A stretch of DNA of 64,000 nt from Chamaecrista fasciculata (taxonomy: Eukaryota > Streptophyta > Magnoliopsida > Fabales > Fabaceae): positions 235,689 through 299,688 of the forward strand of contig QANZ01036527.1 in the NCBI GenBank assembly GCA_003254925.1, given 5' to 3'. Position 1 is the first letter of the stretch. Every line of letters begins with the position of its first letter. The position numbers and the translations under genes are program-made. Below the pieces are notes generated by a model. The model saw nothing but the letters and a program-made list of their open reading frames with translations. It ran no database searches and had not been told where the DNA came from. Below, in pieces: positions 23,936-35,033 of this stretch.

Positions 23936-26000
23936 ATCTACTGGCATGCATGTATAGGATTGTAGCCTCATGTGCAAGTTGCAGGGTGTGATATTTATAT
24001 AGCCTCTAAAGAAACATAAGCCAAGCTTTTGATGGGCCATAAATCAAACATACAGAATAACATGACATAGCAAGATGCATGTGTATGTATCTAGCCATTT
24101 GGAATCTAGTGTTTTTGATTGAGATACTGTTAATTATGTCTATAGATATATGTCCCGGATTGTTACTTTATTTGATGAAGTACATATCATAATTGTCATT
24201 CTAGTCTTAACTGTTTAATTAGGTGGGTGGGACTACATTTTTGTCTCAAACTTGAACAAGGGAATCAATTGATCTTCCATTCTGATTTAGTATTTCCTTT
24301 TCCATGTGATCTTTAATTTATCATATATATGGGTACGTAGTCCAAAAATTAAAATCCAACGTGAAGGAATTCAAGAGATAGAAATTTGGGGATAAAGTGG
24401 TGTCGATCAAAAGAAAAACTTAAATTTGTTAGTCAGATAATAATCTAAGAGGAGTGAGCTGAGTTTAAAATGTCGATCATTCAACTTTTACGTTAAATAT
24501 GTGGTCAAAATAATTAAAAAATAATGTTTTAGAGAGTTTAACTTTTCGAGAGATTGAGTTCTTTTCAGGGAAAAAAAAAAGTTCTCTATATTGTTTGTAT
24601 CTCTCTCTTCTCTCATTTTTATTTTTTTCTACAATAATTAAAGAAATATATGACCCATCCGAAGTTTAGAACTTAGAAGATGTGGTAAACATCCTCTTAA
24701 TTTTTACCATTTTTTTTATACAAATAAAAACGGTAGCCCAAAAAACAACGAAACAAAGGGCCAAAATAAGTTAGAACATCAGAACTACTAGCCCTATAGT
24801 TAGCATTACTAACTTCTTTAATCTGTGATCTAATAAAACAATTTAAGCAAACCCATAAGCTACATTTTGATTGAAGAGTCCAAAAATTTATTTTAATATT
24901 ATAAAAAAATGAATTTTGACTCAATTTTTTTTCAAAAATTAATTTCAATTTTCCGAAAAGAATTTAAATAGGTATTAAATATTTTTCTAAATATGATAAG
25001 ATAGTCCAGAAATAATTCTACCCTACTCTAATTTCTTAAGCTATCTCAATTTACAGAAATTTATTTAGGATAAATTAAACTATATATATTTTGGTATGAT
25101 ATAAGTCAAATATTTTTTTTAATGTTTTGTAGTTTAAAACTTTCAATAATAATCAAACAGGCCCTAGATGTCTCGAATTTTATGTAGTTAGCCTGTTATT
25201 ATCATTGTGTTCTGTGCTATGCATGGTTCTATCAAATTGACATTACACTTATAACTTAACACATGTACTTGCAAAAAAATGAAAAACATGTGCAGCTGCA
25301 TATTTTTTTGTTTTATTAGCTAAATAACGGAAATTTGAAAATTTAACTCATCCACTCTTGCACTACTACGTTAATTGCCATAGTCATCACTATTATTATT
25401 GTTGTGAAAAGCGTAATTAAGAAGAATTTTATTTGTCCAAGAACCTGTTAAAAACCCTAATTTAGATTAATTCAGCATTTTGCAAAATTTTCGTTGAAAA
25501 ATCTTAATTGTATCCGTAACCAAAAAAAAAAAAATTAATTGTGGATATGACAGCAGAATATAATTATCAATTTATCAAAACATTATGAAGAAGTGCAAAT
25601 AATAATGTGAAACCTATAAATTTCATAAAAATAAAAATAACGAAACTGTGCAGATTATGACATTTTCATGTAAAAACTTATGGAACAACATTTTTTAAAA
25701 ATCAATAAGGGACTCGTCTAAGTAGTAATTAAGCAGTTTGATATCGCCTAACTAAGGTTTGTAATTCAAAACTTTGTGAATGCAACTACTTCTATTGAGA
25801 AATTATCACATCATAATTAAGTATGTGAAGTGAGTCAATTAATTCAAACTCCTAAATTTGAACCTAATAAAGTAAATTTAACCTATGCCACAAAATATCA
25901 AAATATAATAATTCATTCATTCATTCATTTTTGTAGAAATAAAAGTATAAAAATATATTATACAAAATAAGTTAATAATCTATATCTAATAAAAAAAACC
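23936..26000. other. AT-rich intergenic DNA
   Basis: No gene, RNA gene or element with defined ends can be supported over about 2 kb. The sequence is uniformly AT-rich with poly-A/T runs and a TTCA microsatellite near 25913-25930. Confidence 0.5.
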
Positions 26001-28051
26001 CTAAAACTTCTTATGTCTCCGAGAAACTTTTCTTTTAGGTCTCCTATCTCCTTTATTCACAAATTTGGTTGTTCTAAGGACCTTAACACCATGAATTGTA
26101 TTACTATGATTTTCATGTCGAACATCATTTCTACTATGATAACTGATATCATCACCAATTACGTCATTCCTCTTCTTATATTTATAACTAAGGTCTCCAC
26201 TAATTCCAAGTCTTGCATGATGATTTCTAGGCCTCAAAGATTTCCTAATGTGGGATCTTTTATAATCTCTCCTCCTATAAGAAAATGATCTACTACTCAA
26301 GACATCATCCCTTGGTCTTACACTACTATTATTATAATATGAAAGGCTTTCATCACAATAATCTTGTAATTCACTAGTAGAGTACAATAGCCTTTGCCTT
26401 CTGAGAAATCTTCTTCTCCTCTTGATTCTGTGTAGCTTTATACATAAGAAGGTGCAAGAATATTCCCACAAGTGGAACCAACAAGAGAAGCATGACCATA
26501 TGCTTCTGCAAATGGTCCATCCAATACATGTACATATGCCCAGTTTATATGATAGGTAAAAGAATAACAAAACTGCAAAATATAAAGAGAGAAAAAGAAA
26601 CATGGTTATTTTATGTCTATTTTGACATTTAATGGAAAATAAATTAATAGATATAAGTTGTTGCCACTTCTGCTATAGGAAAACATCATAGAAAGAAAAG
26701 AAGAGAAAAAAAAAAATTTTGGTGTAAATTTGTCTTCAAATCATGATTTATTTTTTTGGATATTAAAAATATATTTTTCAATTGTTGATTTCTTATAAAT
26801 GTCAAGTATTTAGTCTTTGAAATGTTATTTGTACAGACTAAATAGTTGATATTTATAAAAAGAATTAGGGATTAAAAAATATATTTTTAATAGGCCAAAG
26901 TGTAAATTTAGTCTCATATCTTTTACTCAGTTCTCAATTTGGTCCCGTATCTTTTTTTGTTGCACTTTGGGTATCATATCATTGCAAAAGATCCCGATTT
27001 GGTCCCATATCTTTTGGTCAAGTTACAAAATTAGTCTCGTATCTTTGTAAAAAGATCAACCGTTAGTTGATCCTTTTGTAAAGATATGAACTACTTCTAA
27101 GTCTGACTTAAAGATATATGACCAATTCTATAATTGACCTAAAGATACGAGATCAAATCTGCAACAAAAACAGATATGGGACCAAATTGGGAACTGAGTA
27201 AAAGATATATGACCAAATTTTCACTTTGGCCTTTTTAATATTTAAGAATTAAATCTTAGAATAAATTTAAAGAAAAGGATATTTTCTCAATAACTTAAAG
27301 ACTGAAAACTCACCAATGTAAAGCAACACAAATACCAAGGCCAGTCTGAGGATATTGGCGATGCAAAAATTTTCAATGTAACACATGAGATCCCATGTTG
27401 GTCCACATACTGAACTGAAAAATTATCCCAACATATGTATATATGTTAATCAAGCATGACCTAGGAAACTTTAAATGAGCAAAGAAATACAATCTTCTTG
27501 AAGATAGATGTTTAAACTTATGAGGATTTGTTGGAGTTTTCATTAGTCGAGTTCTTGAAATCTAACTTTGTCATTTCATCCCACACTTGTTACTCTTTGT
27601 TCATCATCTAATAAGAAAAATCGAGAAATCTACCCTGTATCAACCTCAGGGGATCCTTATCCTAATTAAATTAAATCAATCATAAACAAACATGTTCAAG
27701 TAAGAGAGTGATCCTTATTTTAGTTTGGAGTTTCATGACAAGAATTAAAGCATCTCCAACAAGATTTAAGCATGAAAATTTAAGAAATAAAGTCGATCTT
27801 AGAAGATTTCCTACTAAACCAAGTGAAGCAGACATACAAATACAATTGCTTCAATCATAGACTACACAATTACGCTTGAGAAATTTTTTTACTAGTTCCA
27901 TATGAAATTTGATGACTAGTTGGAAAATGTGTTGAAAAACACATTGGACTTACCTGCAAGATTTTCCAGAAAGGAAATCAATCGGAGAACTAAAAAGTTT
28001 GCCCACAACTTTTCCGAAGCCGGAAGCAAAGGAATCGATAACGTTTCCCAT
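26001..28051 (-). CDS. Conserved plant Cys-rich membrane protein of unknown function, 3 exons
   Basis: Exons on the minus strand: 28051-27954, 27414-27314, 26572-26001. They splice in frame to 256 residues starting MGNVIDSFASGFGKVVGKLF. Glycine-2 could be N-myristoylated. Residues about 50-95 hold one or two hydrophobic segments (LRLALVFVLLYI, then VLLFFYLSYKLGI) and a Cys/Trp-rich patch (CTCIGW, CSCWFHLWEYSC). The last 140 residues are very basic, rich in Arg, Ser, Tyr and His, and end in RRPKRKVSRRHKKF. I recall proteins with this MGNVIDSF-type start across land plants, without a known function. The layout suggests a membrane-anchored protein with a cytosolic basic tail. Intron 2 holds a MITE (26893-27231). 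Confidence 0.85.
26893..27231. mobile_element. Fold-back MITE in intron 2 of the unknown membrane protein, 9-bp target duplication
   Basis: Starts GGCCAAAGTGTAAATTTAGT and ends TTTTCACTTTGGCC. The arms carry units TTTGGTCCCGTATCTTT and inverted AAAGATATGGGACCAAAT. The exact 9-bp repeat TTTTTAATA stands at 26884-26892 and 27232-27240. Confidence 0.88.
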
Positions 28052-29087
28052 TAAATCCAATGCCAAATTCAACAAGAATCAAAAAGTTGTATGAAATATT
28101 CTGTACAAACAGATTTGGTTCGGTAACTTTTGTGGGTTGGTTAAAAGAAACAGAGGATACAATCTTCATTCAAACGGTCACTCATTCGAAATGTCGTTGA
28201 AGACCAAGACGATTCTGTGGAAGTCATCTCCATGTTAGGACTTTCCGGTTAATTACACCACAAACCGTTTTTAACTGCTTTTTCATTTATATACTATTTA
28301 GTTTATAAAAAAAATTAATAAGTATATTATTTTCATCTTTTAATAATTAAACTCTACATTTTAATAATTAAATTATATATTTTAGATGGTCTTTCAAAAA
28401 CCAAATTGTTAATTTACTTTTTTAATTTTGTAGGGCTTGCTTTTCTTTTTAATTATTTTGTTTTTTTAAAAATTATTTATTTATACTTTATGTTAAAATT
28501 TAATAAACTAAACATATGTAATATATATAAAATAATTTTATATAATTAAAAATTAAGAACTAAATTAAAAGCTTAAATAAAATATAAGAACCAAATATTA
28601 GTTTTTTTTTTTCAAATTTTTAATTATAAAAATGTGCAAGCTCTTTCAAATCCCCAGCCGTACTCAATTTATCTTCGTCCCAAAATAGAAACATGAGAAC
28701 TAAAATAACTACACAAAAATCTGCTGGCATATTTCAATTTTCAACAGTTATTCTTTTTTCTTTTTACAAAGAAATTGCCACAAAATGAGAACTAAAATAA
28801 CTACACAGAATTATTTTATATAGGAGAGAATTAAAATAACTACACATGCCCTTTTGAAGGGCAAATCTGCTTGCACAAAAATCTAGTTCAAACACAGAAT
28901 TAAAATAACTACTCAAATTCTCAATATAAGAAGAAGTCCTTTTGAAGGGCAAATCAAATAGGAGAGACCATAATAATGAGGCACCCATGCCCTATGAAAA
29001 TGAATCATCTTGTAGCTTTGAACGTCAACATACAATAACAATAAGACGACGTCGTATCAGTAGTCTGGTGTGGTGCTTGAAAGAAAG
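28052..29087. other. Promoter of the membrane-protein gene and 3' flank of PBC
   Basis: No gene. Around 28690-28910 the phrase AACTAAAATAACTACAC recurs four times with small changes, a local imperfect repeat. The palindromic ACGACGTCGT core occurs at about 29047-29056, just beyond the stop of PBC. Confidence 0.45.
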
Positions 29088-32000
29088 CTAATCCATCCTT
29101 CCCTTCAAGATCTTTTCCTTTACTTCAGTTGGAGTTCTGCAGCAAAAGTCATTCAAAATACAAGTGAACCACTAATATTTAAGAATAGGCACAAGAAACA
29201 AAAAGACAGAGTAAACTATCACTTTAATTCCTGAATTATATAAGGGCTTTTTCAATTTTTGAAACCATTGATTTAGTCTCCTAAATCAACCATTTCAATT
29301 AATCAAGAACTAAACTGATAGTTGTCATATAATATAAGGACTAAAATATTAGTTTACACCGAAAAGAAAACACTGCAACGGCATGGACATTCAAGAAGGG
29401 AGGGAGTGTATGAATGTCCTAGTTTCAAACAATAAAATACTCCAAAGTTAGAACGAGGAAGAGAACAGTAATGTTAGGCAACAAAAAAAAAATCAAGCAG
29501 ATTTAAGGTATAAATGTGATTGCAGAAGTCAGATGAAGCACATGATTAAAGACATACCACCAAGCCAACCCTAGTACGCTTCTAGTTCTCATTGTTATGA
29601 TTTCAGGGATGTTAATCGAATTAAGTGAATTCATGCAGTATAAAAGATTTCAACTTCTACTCTAATTTTACCAACAGACTGTCTTAATTTCATGCATATG
29701 TGCAAATTTAGAGCAACTTGTCATCTCCAGCCAAATGAAGGTGTCAAACTAGTGATTAACAGGCAAATTTATGAGAACCTCATTGCCCGATTGGCTAAAC
29801 AGTTAATTTGATACAGTGTATCCTAGAGCCACTGAATTATATACTGCCAAGAGAAAAGAATCATAGGCTTACATAACAAAAACATGTCCACCCCAACCAC
29901 TTAAGCAGTCACGATCTACAGATGAAAGCAATGCTTGGGATATAGTCTCAAATAATTCCTCTGGCTCCTGTGTTGAAGATAAAAGACCAAGTAAAACAAA
30001 AGTCAGCTGCATTCACTTGAAATAGAAACATGGAACAACAAGGCTAAGTTTTGGTATTCTGCAATGATATTTGGATTGTGTGTTCATGGAACTAACTCAT
30101 TACCTTCTAGTTCAGTTTTTGCTTGAAAGCAAACAAAACGAAGAAAAGTATATTAGAAAAGTAGAACCAACTTTTAATTTCATAAATGTCTACAAGATAG
30201 AGTCTAAAGAGTTTTAAATGAACATACACAAAAAAAATAAAAAATGGCAGAGCAATCTAAAGAACGGGTACTAGAGATCATAGGTACTAACTTGAGGGTT
30301 GAATAAGAAATATGGTCTATAAGTGCTTGACACACTGATATAATGCTACACTAATACATAAAACCAGAAGCTTCAACTAATGAATAACACCTACTCATAG
30401 CTTTCAAAAGTGTGATTTTGTCTTTCAGACAGATCTTACAGAAAAGGACTGACTAAACCAAAAACAATTAGAAATTTAGACATCTACCTCACATTTAAGG
30501 TGCAATATCTTGTCTATCATATATGGATGATATTATATGGCTTCTGATGCAGGGAAGTATCTGCGTTTAGTTTTTAGTAACCCTTCAAAGAAATTATTTG
30601 GTATTCACAAAATAGCAACACATCTATAGTATATTATATGGATTTGAGTCTTTTGACGTCTTTGGTCTCAACATTATATAAAGACAAATAATATAACCAA
30701 CAAGACGTTGGTTGGAATAGCATGTACTTCAATCTTTATAGACAGGATTTTGAGTTTGAGTCTTGTTGCAAACATTGTTGTTGAGAGATAAATTGAGACT
30801 TTTCAGCTCGAACGAAGATGGAAAGATTAGTCATTGCCAAGAGCATAAAATGAATAGGTAGGGGACAATTTTTAGTCATACAAATATCTATACTAATATA
30901 TGAGATAAAAGCACCAATTTCTAAATTCATGAGAATATTCATAAAAAGGATAAATCAAGTTAAGCTTTGTACCATGTCAGGCTTGAACATCGACTCACAG
31001 GCACCATACAGCGACTCTGATGCAGTGCCAGCAACAACAAAATCTTTTGCAAGCTCCCTGGATAAAAGTAAATGACGGAAAAAAAAATCATACATATCAC
31101 TCATACAAATTTATTTAATTTTCAAATTAGTCTTATAATCAAAATGCGGAACAAGGTTGCACTTCATTTAGAAGTTAGAACTCTCTCACATATCTGCACC
31201 TTCATGCAATCTCAGGACATGTCAGATTAGAGAATCAAAGACATTGTGCATAAATCTCAATATCATTATTTAGTAACATTTTGAGGCCGCTTAATATTAG
31301 TTCACCAGATACAACCAATGCTTTTCTTTGAAATGATACCTTCCAAAGATATTTTATGTGAAAATCACCAAGAATCCAGCAGCAGAAATCATCATCTGTG
31401 TACTAAAGTTATTTTATCTCGTTTTAGACAACAAGGCTACGAAACTTTAAAGGACAAAGAAAATTATAAGCAGAACAAAATTCTAAAGCTTCTACTAATA
31501 TCTGATAGTGGAATATATGAAATGATAAAGTTCGGGAAAATTGATCAGATTTTCCAATGGTGGTGGTCCCAAATTTTCAGCTAATAGCCTATTCCATAGA
31601 TAAACAAATACTATTGTTTGAAATTGTAGCATTTTCAACTTTGATGTAAATTAAAACCTAAATCAAGAAAGATATGAACATAGATTGTACGGAAAAAATA
31701 CTTTGCTCCGATTGAATCCATTGTGCAAATGAATGGCTTGTCTTCATCTCCTAACCCAGCAATTACAGGCTGGCAGAAATATGGACCAAACCTGAAAAGG
31801 ATGATAAAGGCATTAAGGTTTTGTATTTCACAGTTTCAAAGTATTGAGTTAACTACCATCCCACAATCAGGTTTCCTTACATGTCTGATCCACTTAACTT
31901 TCTTAATCTGATACAGTCAAAATTTAATAGTTTCCATTGGGAAAAAAAGAAAACGGAGGAGGCTAGGCATAATTATCCAGAAAAAGAGAATACAGCAGTT

Positions 32001-32458
32001 ACAAACCACAAACCAAGAACATGTGCAAAATTGGAAATTCTCCTCCCATAAAAAAGTTTTCAATGTGCATACCTTTTCTCGTAGAGAATAGCAGAGACTA
32101 AGCTAGCAAAAGTCTCGGGCTTCATATCCCTCTCTTCCCGTAGCTGGTACAGCTTATGCCTGAACATGAGCCGTTGATACCTTTACACAGAAGGAAAATA
32201 CAAAAATAATAAGGACACGAGAAAATATAAGAGTGGAGGAAATGACAAAAGTGATGATGGTATTTCGTACAGAGTCTGGGCATCAGAAGCAAGGCCAGAG
32301 AGACCAATGAAGAGCTTGTCGTGGACCTTGGAAATCCTCTGGAAGTCGGTGGCGATAGTCTGAAGCTGAACGCCGAGTCTGCGATCGCTGGCGATGGCGA
32401 AGCAATTCTTCCCAACCATAGCGACGAGGGCACTTCCATTGTACTCGAAGATCGACAT
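29088..32458 (-). CDS. PBC1: 20S proteasome subunit beta type-3, 6 exons
   Basis: Exons on the minus strand: 32458-32271, 32180-32073, 31791-31702, 31057-30973, 29967-29873, 29136-29088. All are GT-AG and in frame, giving 204 residues, exactly the size of Arabidopsis PBC1/PBC2. The start MSIFEYNGSALVAMVGKNCF, FAIASDRRLG, KLFIGLSGLASDAQTL, FGPYFCQPVIAGL and the C-terminal ILKGRMD are diagnostic. Beta-3 is a structural, non-catalytic member of the inner beta ring of the 20S core: it lacks the processed propeptide and catalytic threonine, and indeed begins directly with the mature-type sequence. It acts in cytosol and nucleus. The downstream neighbour OGG1 has the same order and orientation as in Arabidopsis. 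Confidence 0.96.
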
Positions 32459-32694
32459 CGTTCGAAGATTTCGCGTTCTAAGTTCCAACGAAAGTATTGA
32501 TTGAAGTTGCAGAAGGAAGAAAAGTGCTGAAAGTCTGAGACTTTTGAGTAGGAAATGGCTTGCGTACCAAGAAGAGAGAAGCTTCCATGGGCCATTACCT
32601 TTTCTTCTGAGCCCAAGGAACGTCTTGTTATATTTTGGGTTTAAGTTATTTTTTGCCAATTTGGACTTTAGTTGTTAGGGCTGAGCCTTAGGTC

Positions 32695-32960
32695 AAAGGG
32701 TTATTTTGGTCCTAAATGTATGTTTTAATGTTCATTTTGACCCTTTATGTTTTAAAATGTTCAAATTAGTCCTAAATGTTGGCAAAAGGTTTCATTTCAG
32801 TCCTAATTGTTGGTAAAATATTTCATTTTGGTCCCAAACTATTGATTTTGATTATATTTCTCTTGTCTCTCATTTCAAGTTCAAAAGACTAGTTAAGACG
32901 AATTCATAGCTCTGAATTCGTCGTATTCAAATTTGAAACGAAAAAGATATGATCAATTTT
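32695..32960. repeat. Single arm of a fold-back element next to the PBC promoter
   Basis: A left-arm array (TTATTTTGGTCCTAAATG, TTCATTTTGACCCTTTATG, TTCATTTTGGTCCCAAAC) is followed by the conserved inner block TCTCATTTCAAGTTCAAAAGAC, the inverse of the block in the element at 18832-19683. No right arm is seen, so it is truncated. It starts about 240 bases upstream of the PBC start codon. Confidence 0.55.
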
Positions 32961-33074
32961 ACAAACTAAATTTAATAAAAAAAACTAAATCATCAATATT
33001 AGAAAATTATATTGATAATTAAATTATGATATATTAATTAAAGGATAAATGGTATTGTAATTATATTTTTTAAA

Positions 33075-33722
33075 GGCCAAAGTCTTATTTTGGTCCCTCA
33101 GTTATGCTAAGTGTTCAAAATTGGTCCCCTAGTTTTTTTTTTGTTTCATATTGGTCTCCCAGTTATGCAAAATTTGACAAAGTTGGTCCCTCTAACCGTT
33201 TCCATCCATTTTTCCGTTAAAAAAAGGTAAAAATGATTTTTAACTACTAAAAGTTTGAATTCTTTACATCAAGGACCTCTCTCTTCCAGTATTCAGCACG
33301 ACGCATCGTACGTACCTTAGTCCAGCCTATAGGTCGCTCCCTCCGTGTCGGTCGGCTCTCAATGAAAGCAACAATTGATACGAGTATAAGCCCTTGGGAG
33401 AACCACACCCCAAAAGCTAGCTGTTGAAGTTGGAGAGCCCAAGGGCTTATATAGTGCCTTACACTCAGCTAACTACCCGATGTGAGACTCGTATCATTGA
33501 TTTTATTATAGAAAAAAAAGGTCCTTGATGCAAAGAATTTCAACTTTTAGGAGTTAAAAATCAATTTTATCTTTTTTTTAACGAAAAAATGAATGGAAAC
33601 TGTTAGAGGGACCAACTTTGTCAAATTTAGCATAACTAGGGGACCAATATGGAACGAAAAATAACTGAGGGATCAATTTGAAACACTGAGCATAACTGGA
33701 GGACCAAAATAGAACTTTGGCC
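33075..33722. mobile_element. Fold-back MITE with nested TRIM-like insert, 9-bp target duplication
   Basis: Starts GGCCAAAGTCTTATTTTGGT and ends ATAGAACTTTGGCC. The arms contain TTTTGGTCCC and CTCAGTTATGC units and their inverses. The exact 9-bp repeat TTTTTTAAA stands at 33066-33074 and 33723-33731. Between the arms sits unrelated, GC-richer DNA (33280-33530) described as the TRIM-like fragment. Confidence 0.88.
33290..33496 (-). mobile_element. TRIM-like LTR fragment with primer-binding-like sequence
   Basis: Read on the minus strand, 33496-33376 is a 121-base LTR-like unit: TGATACGAGTCTCACATCGG at one end and CAAGGGCTTATACTCGTATCA at the other. It has TG...CA borders, a 9-base terminal inverted match TGATACGAG/CTCGTATCA and an ACTATATAAGCCC TATA box. 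It is followed at once by ATTGTTGCTTTCATTGAGAG. The same GCTTTCATTGAGAG follows the 5' LTR of the retrotransposon at 58630-61563, so it probably marks the primer-binding region. The second LTR is absent. Confidence 0.6.
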
Positions 33723-33731
33723 TTTTTTAAA

Positions 33732-35033
33732 AGACTAAATTTCATACTTTTACATTCGATTGAATTGAGAAATGACTGTCAATTCTCAAAAATTAAATCA
33801 TTAATTTTTACTGTAATTGTCATTTCTCAAAAATTAAATCATTAATTTTCACTAAAAGTTTCAATTAAATTGCAAGAGCTAATAATTTTGTTACAAAAAC
33901 CATTGATGTGATGCTAAACAAAAAAATAATATTCATGCGTTGTGACTCTATGTACGAGCCCAGATATGAAATGTGAACTTCAACCATACCCAACTTGCCA
34001 AGTGACGACAAAAGGACCGGAAGTTTGAACGTTAATGTGAAATTCAATTTTTTTAAAAAAATGTTATGACAAAGTAACACTTTGACTAACAAAATATCAA
34101 GATATTACTTTAGGTATTTGAAAGAAGGCTCAAATAAACAATGCAGGAAAATTAAAAAAAAAAAAGAAGATGAAATCAAGCTTATAGTTGGACTCAATTG
34201 AAAAGTGATAAGTATCGAAAAACAAAAAAGCCACCCTCACTTCAAATTCAATTATCCTTTATTACGAACAAATAAGATGATCAAATCAGCACAGTAGATA
34301 AGAGTAATACACCTGACTAACTATGAATCTATTATGCCTTTCAAGCACACAATAACAGAAGCTGCTAATAGCAGCTATACTTGAGTTGTTTGCTGAATCT
34401 ACTAAATTCTTCTTTAAAATAAAAAATAATAATAAAATTCTCCACCAAGATGCTTGTTGTTTATTAGATCCACCGTGCTTAATCTGTTCTTCTCAGTTTA
34501 TACAGTCATGGACACGTTTTGCAAGCATTCATCAATGCAGGTTTAGCAGACAAGCTCTAAATCTCACCCTCTGGACAATCTTTTCTTACATTGTGACGAT
34601 GGATACTTATTTGAGGAATGATGGTTAAAAAACATACATACAAGAAAAAAAATAATAGTAATAAGCAAAAGTTAGTTAAGATATTTAGGTTCATAAAATG
34701 AAGCAAAATCCTCTTCCTTTTGTCACTAATTTTTGTAAGAACAGATAGAGAGCAAAAAAATGATGAGAAATAGGCTAATTTGTTATCTTTCCTCAACAAT
34801 GAAGAATGAAAGCGCAAATTACTAATTACAATGTATGAGATAGTATAATTCAAGATACAACACAGAAGGCCAGCCAAAGAACATTTAACAGTATAATTAA
34901 TATTTTATAGAATAAACCTGAATTCAGCTGTTTGGTCATCATGCTCCCCCCACCACAGCAAATATCATGTTCTATCTGGTACATTCTTGGAGGCAGCTTG
35001 TCTCGCCTCAAGTATCTTGCACTAGTGTAGAAC
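33732..35033. other. Intergenic / OGG1 3' region
   Basis: No gene supported. The stretch 34860-35033 is probably the 3' UTR exon of OGG1, since the last coding exon opens at 35038. AAAAATTAAATCATTAATTT is directly repeated near 33788 and 33831. Confidence 0.4.

Noticed and set aside
26013-26288. Plus-strand ORF of 91 codons
   Set aside because: Antisense shadow of exon 3 of the membrane-protein gene.
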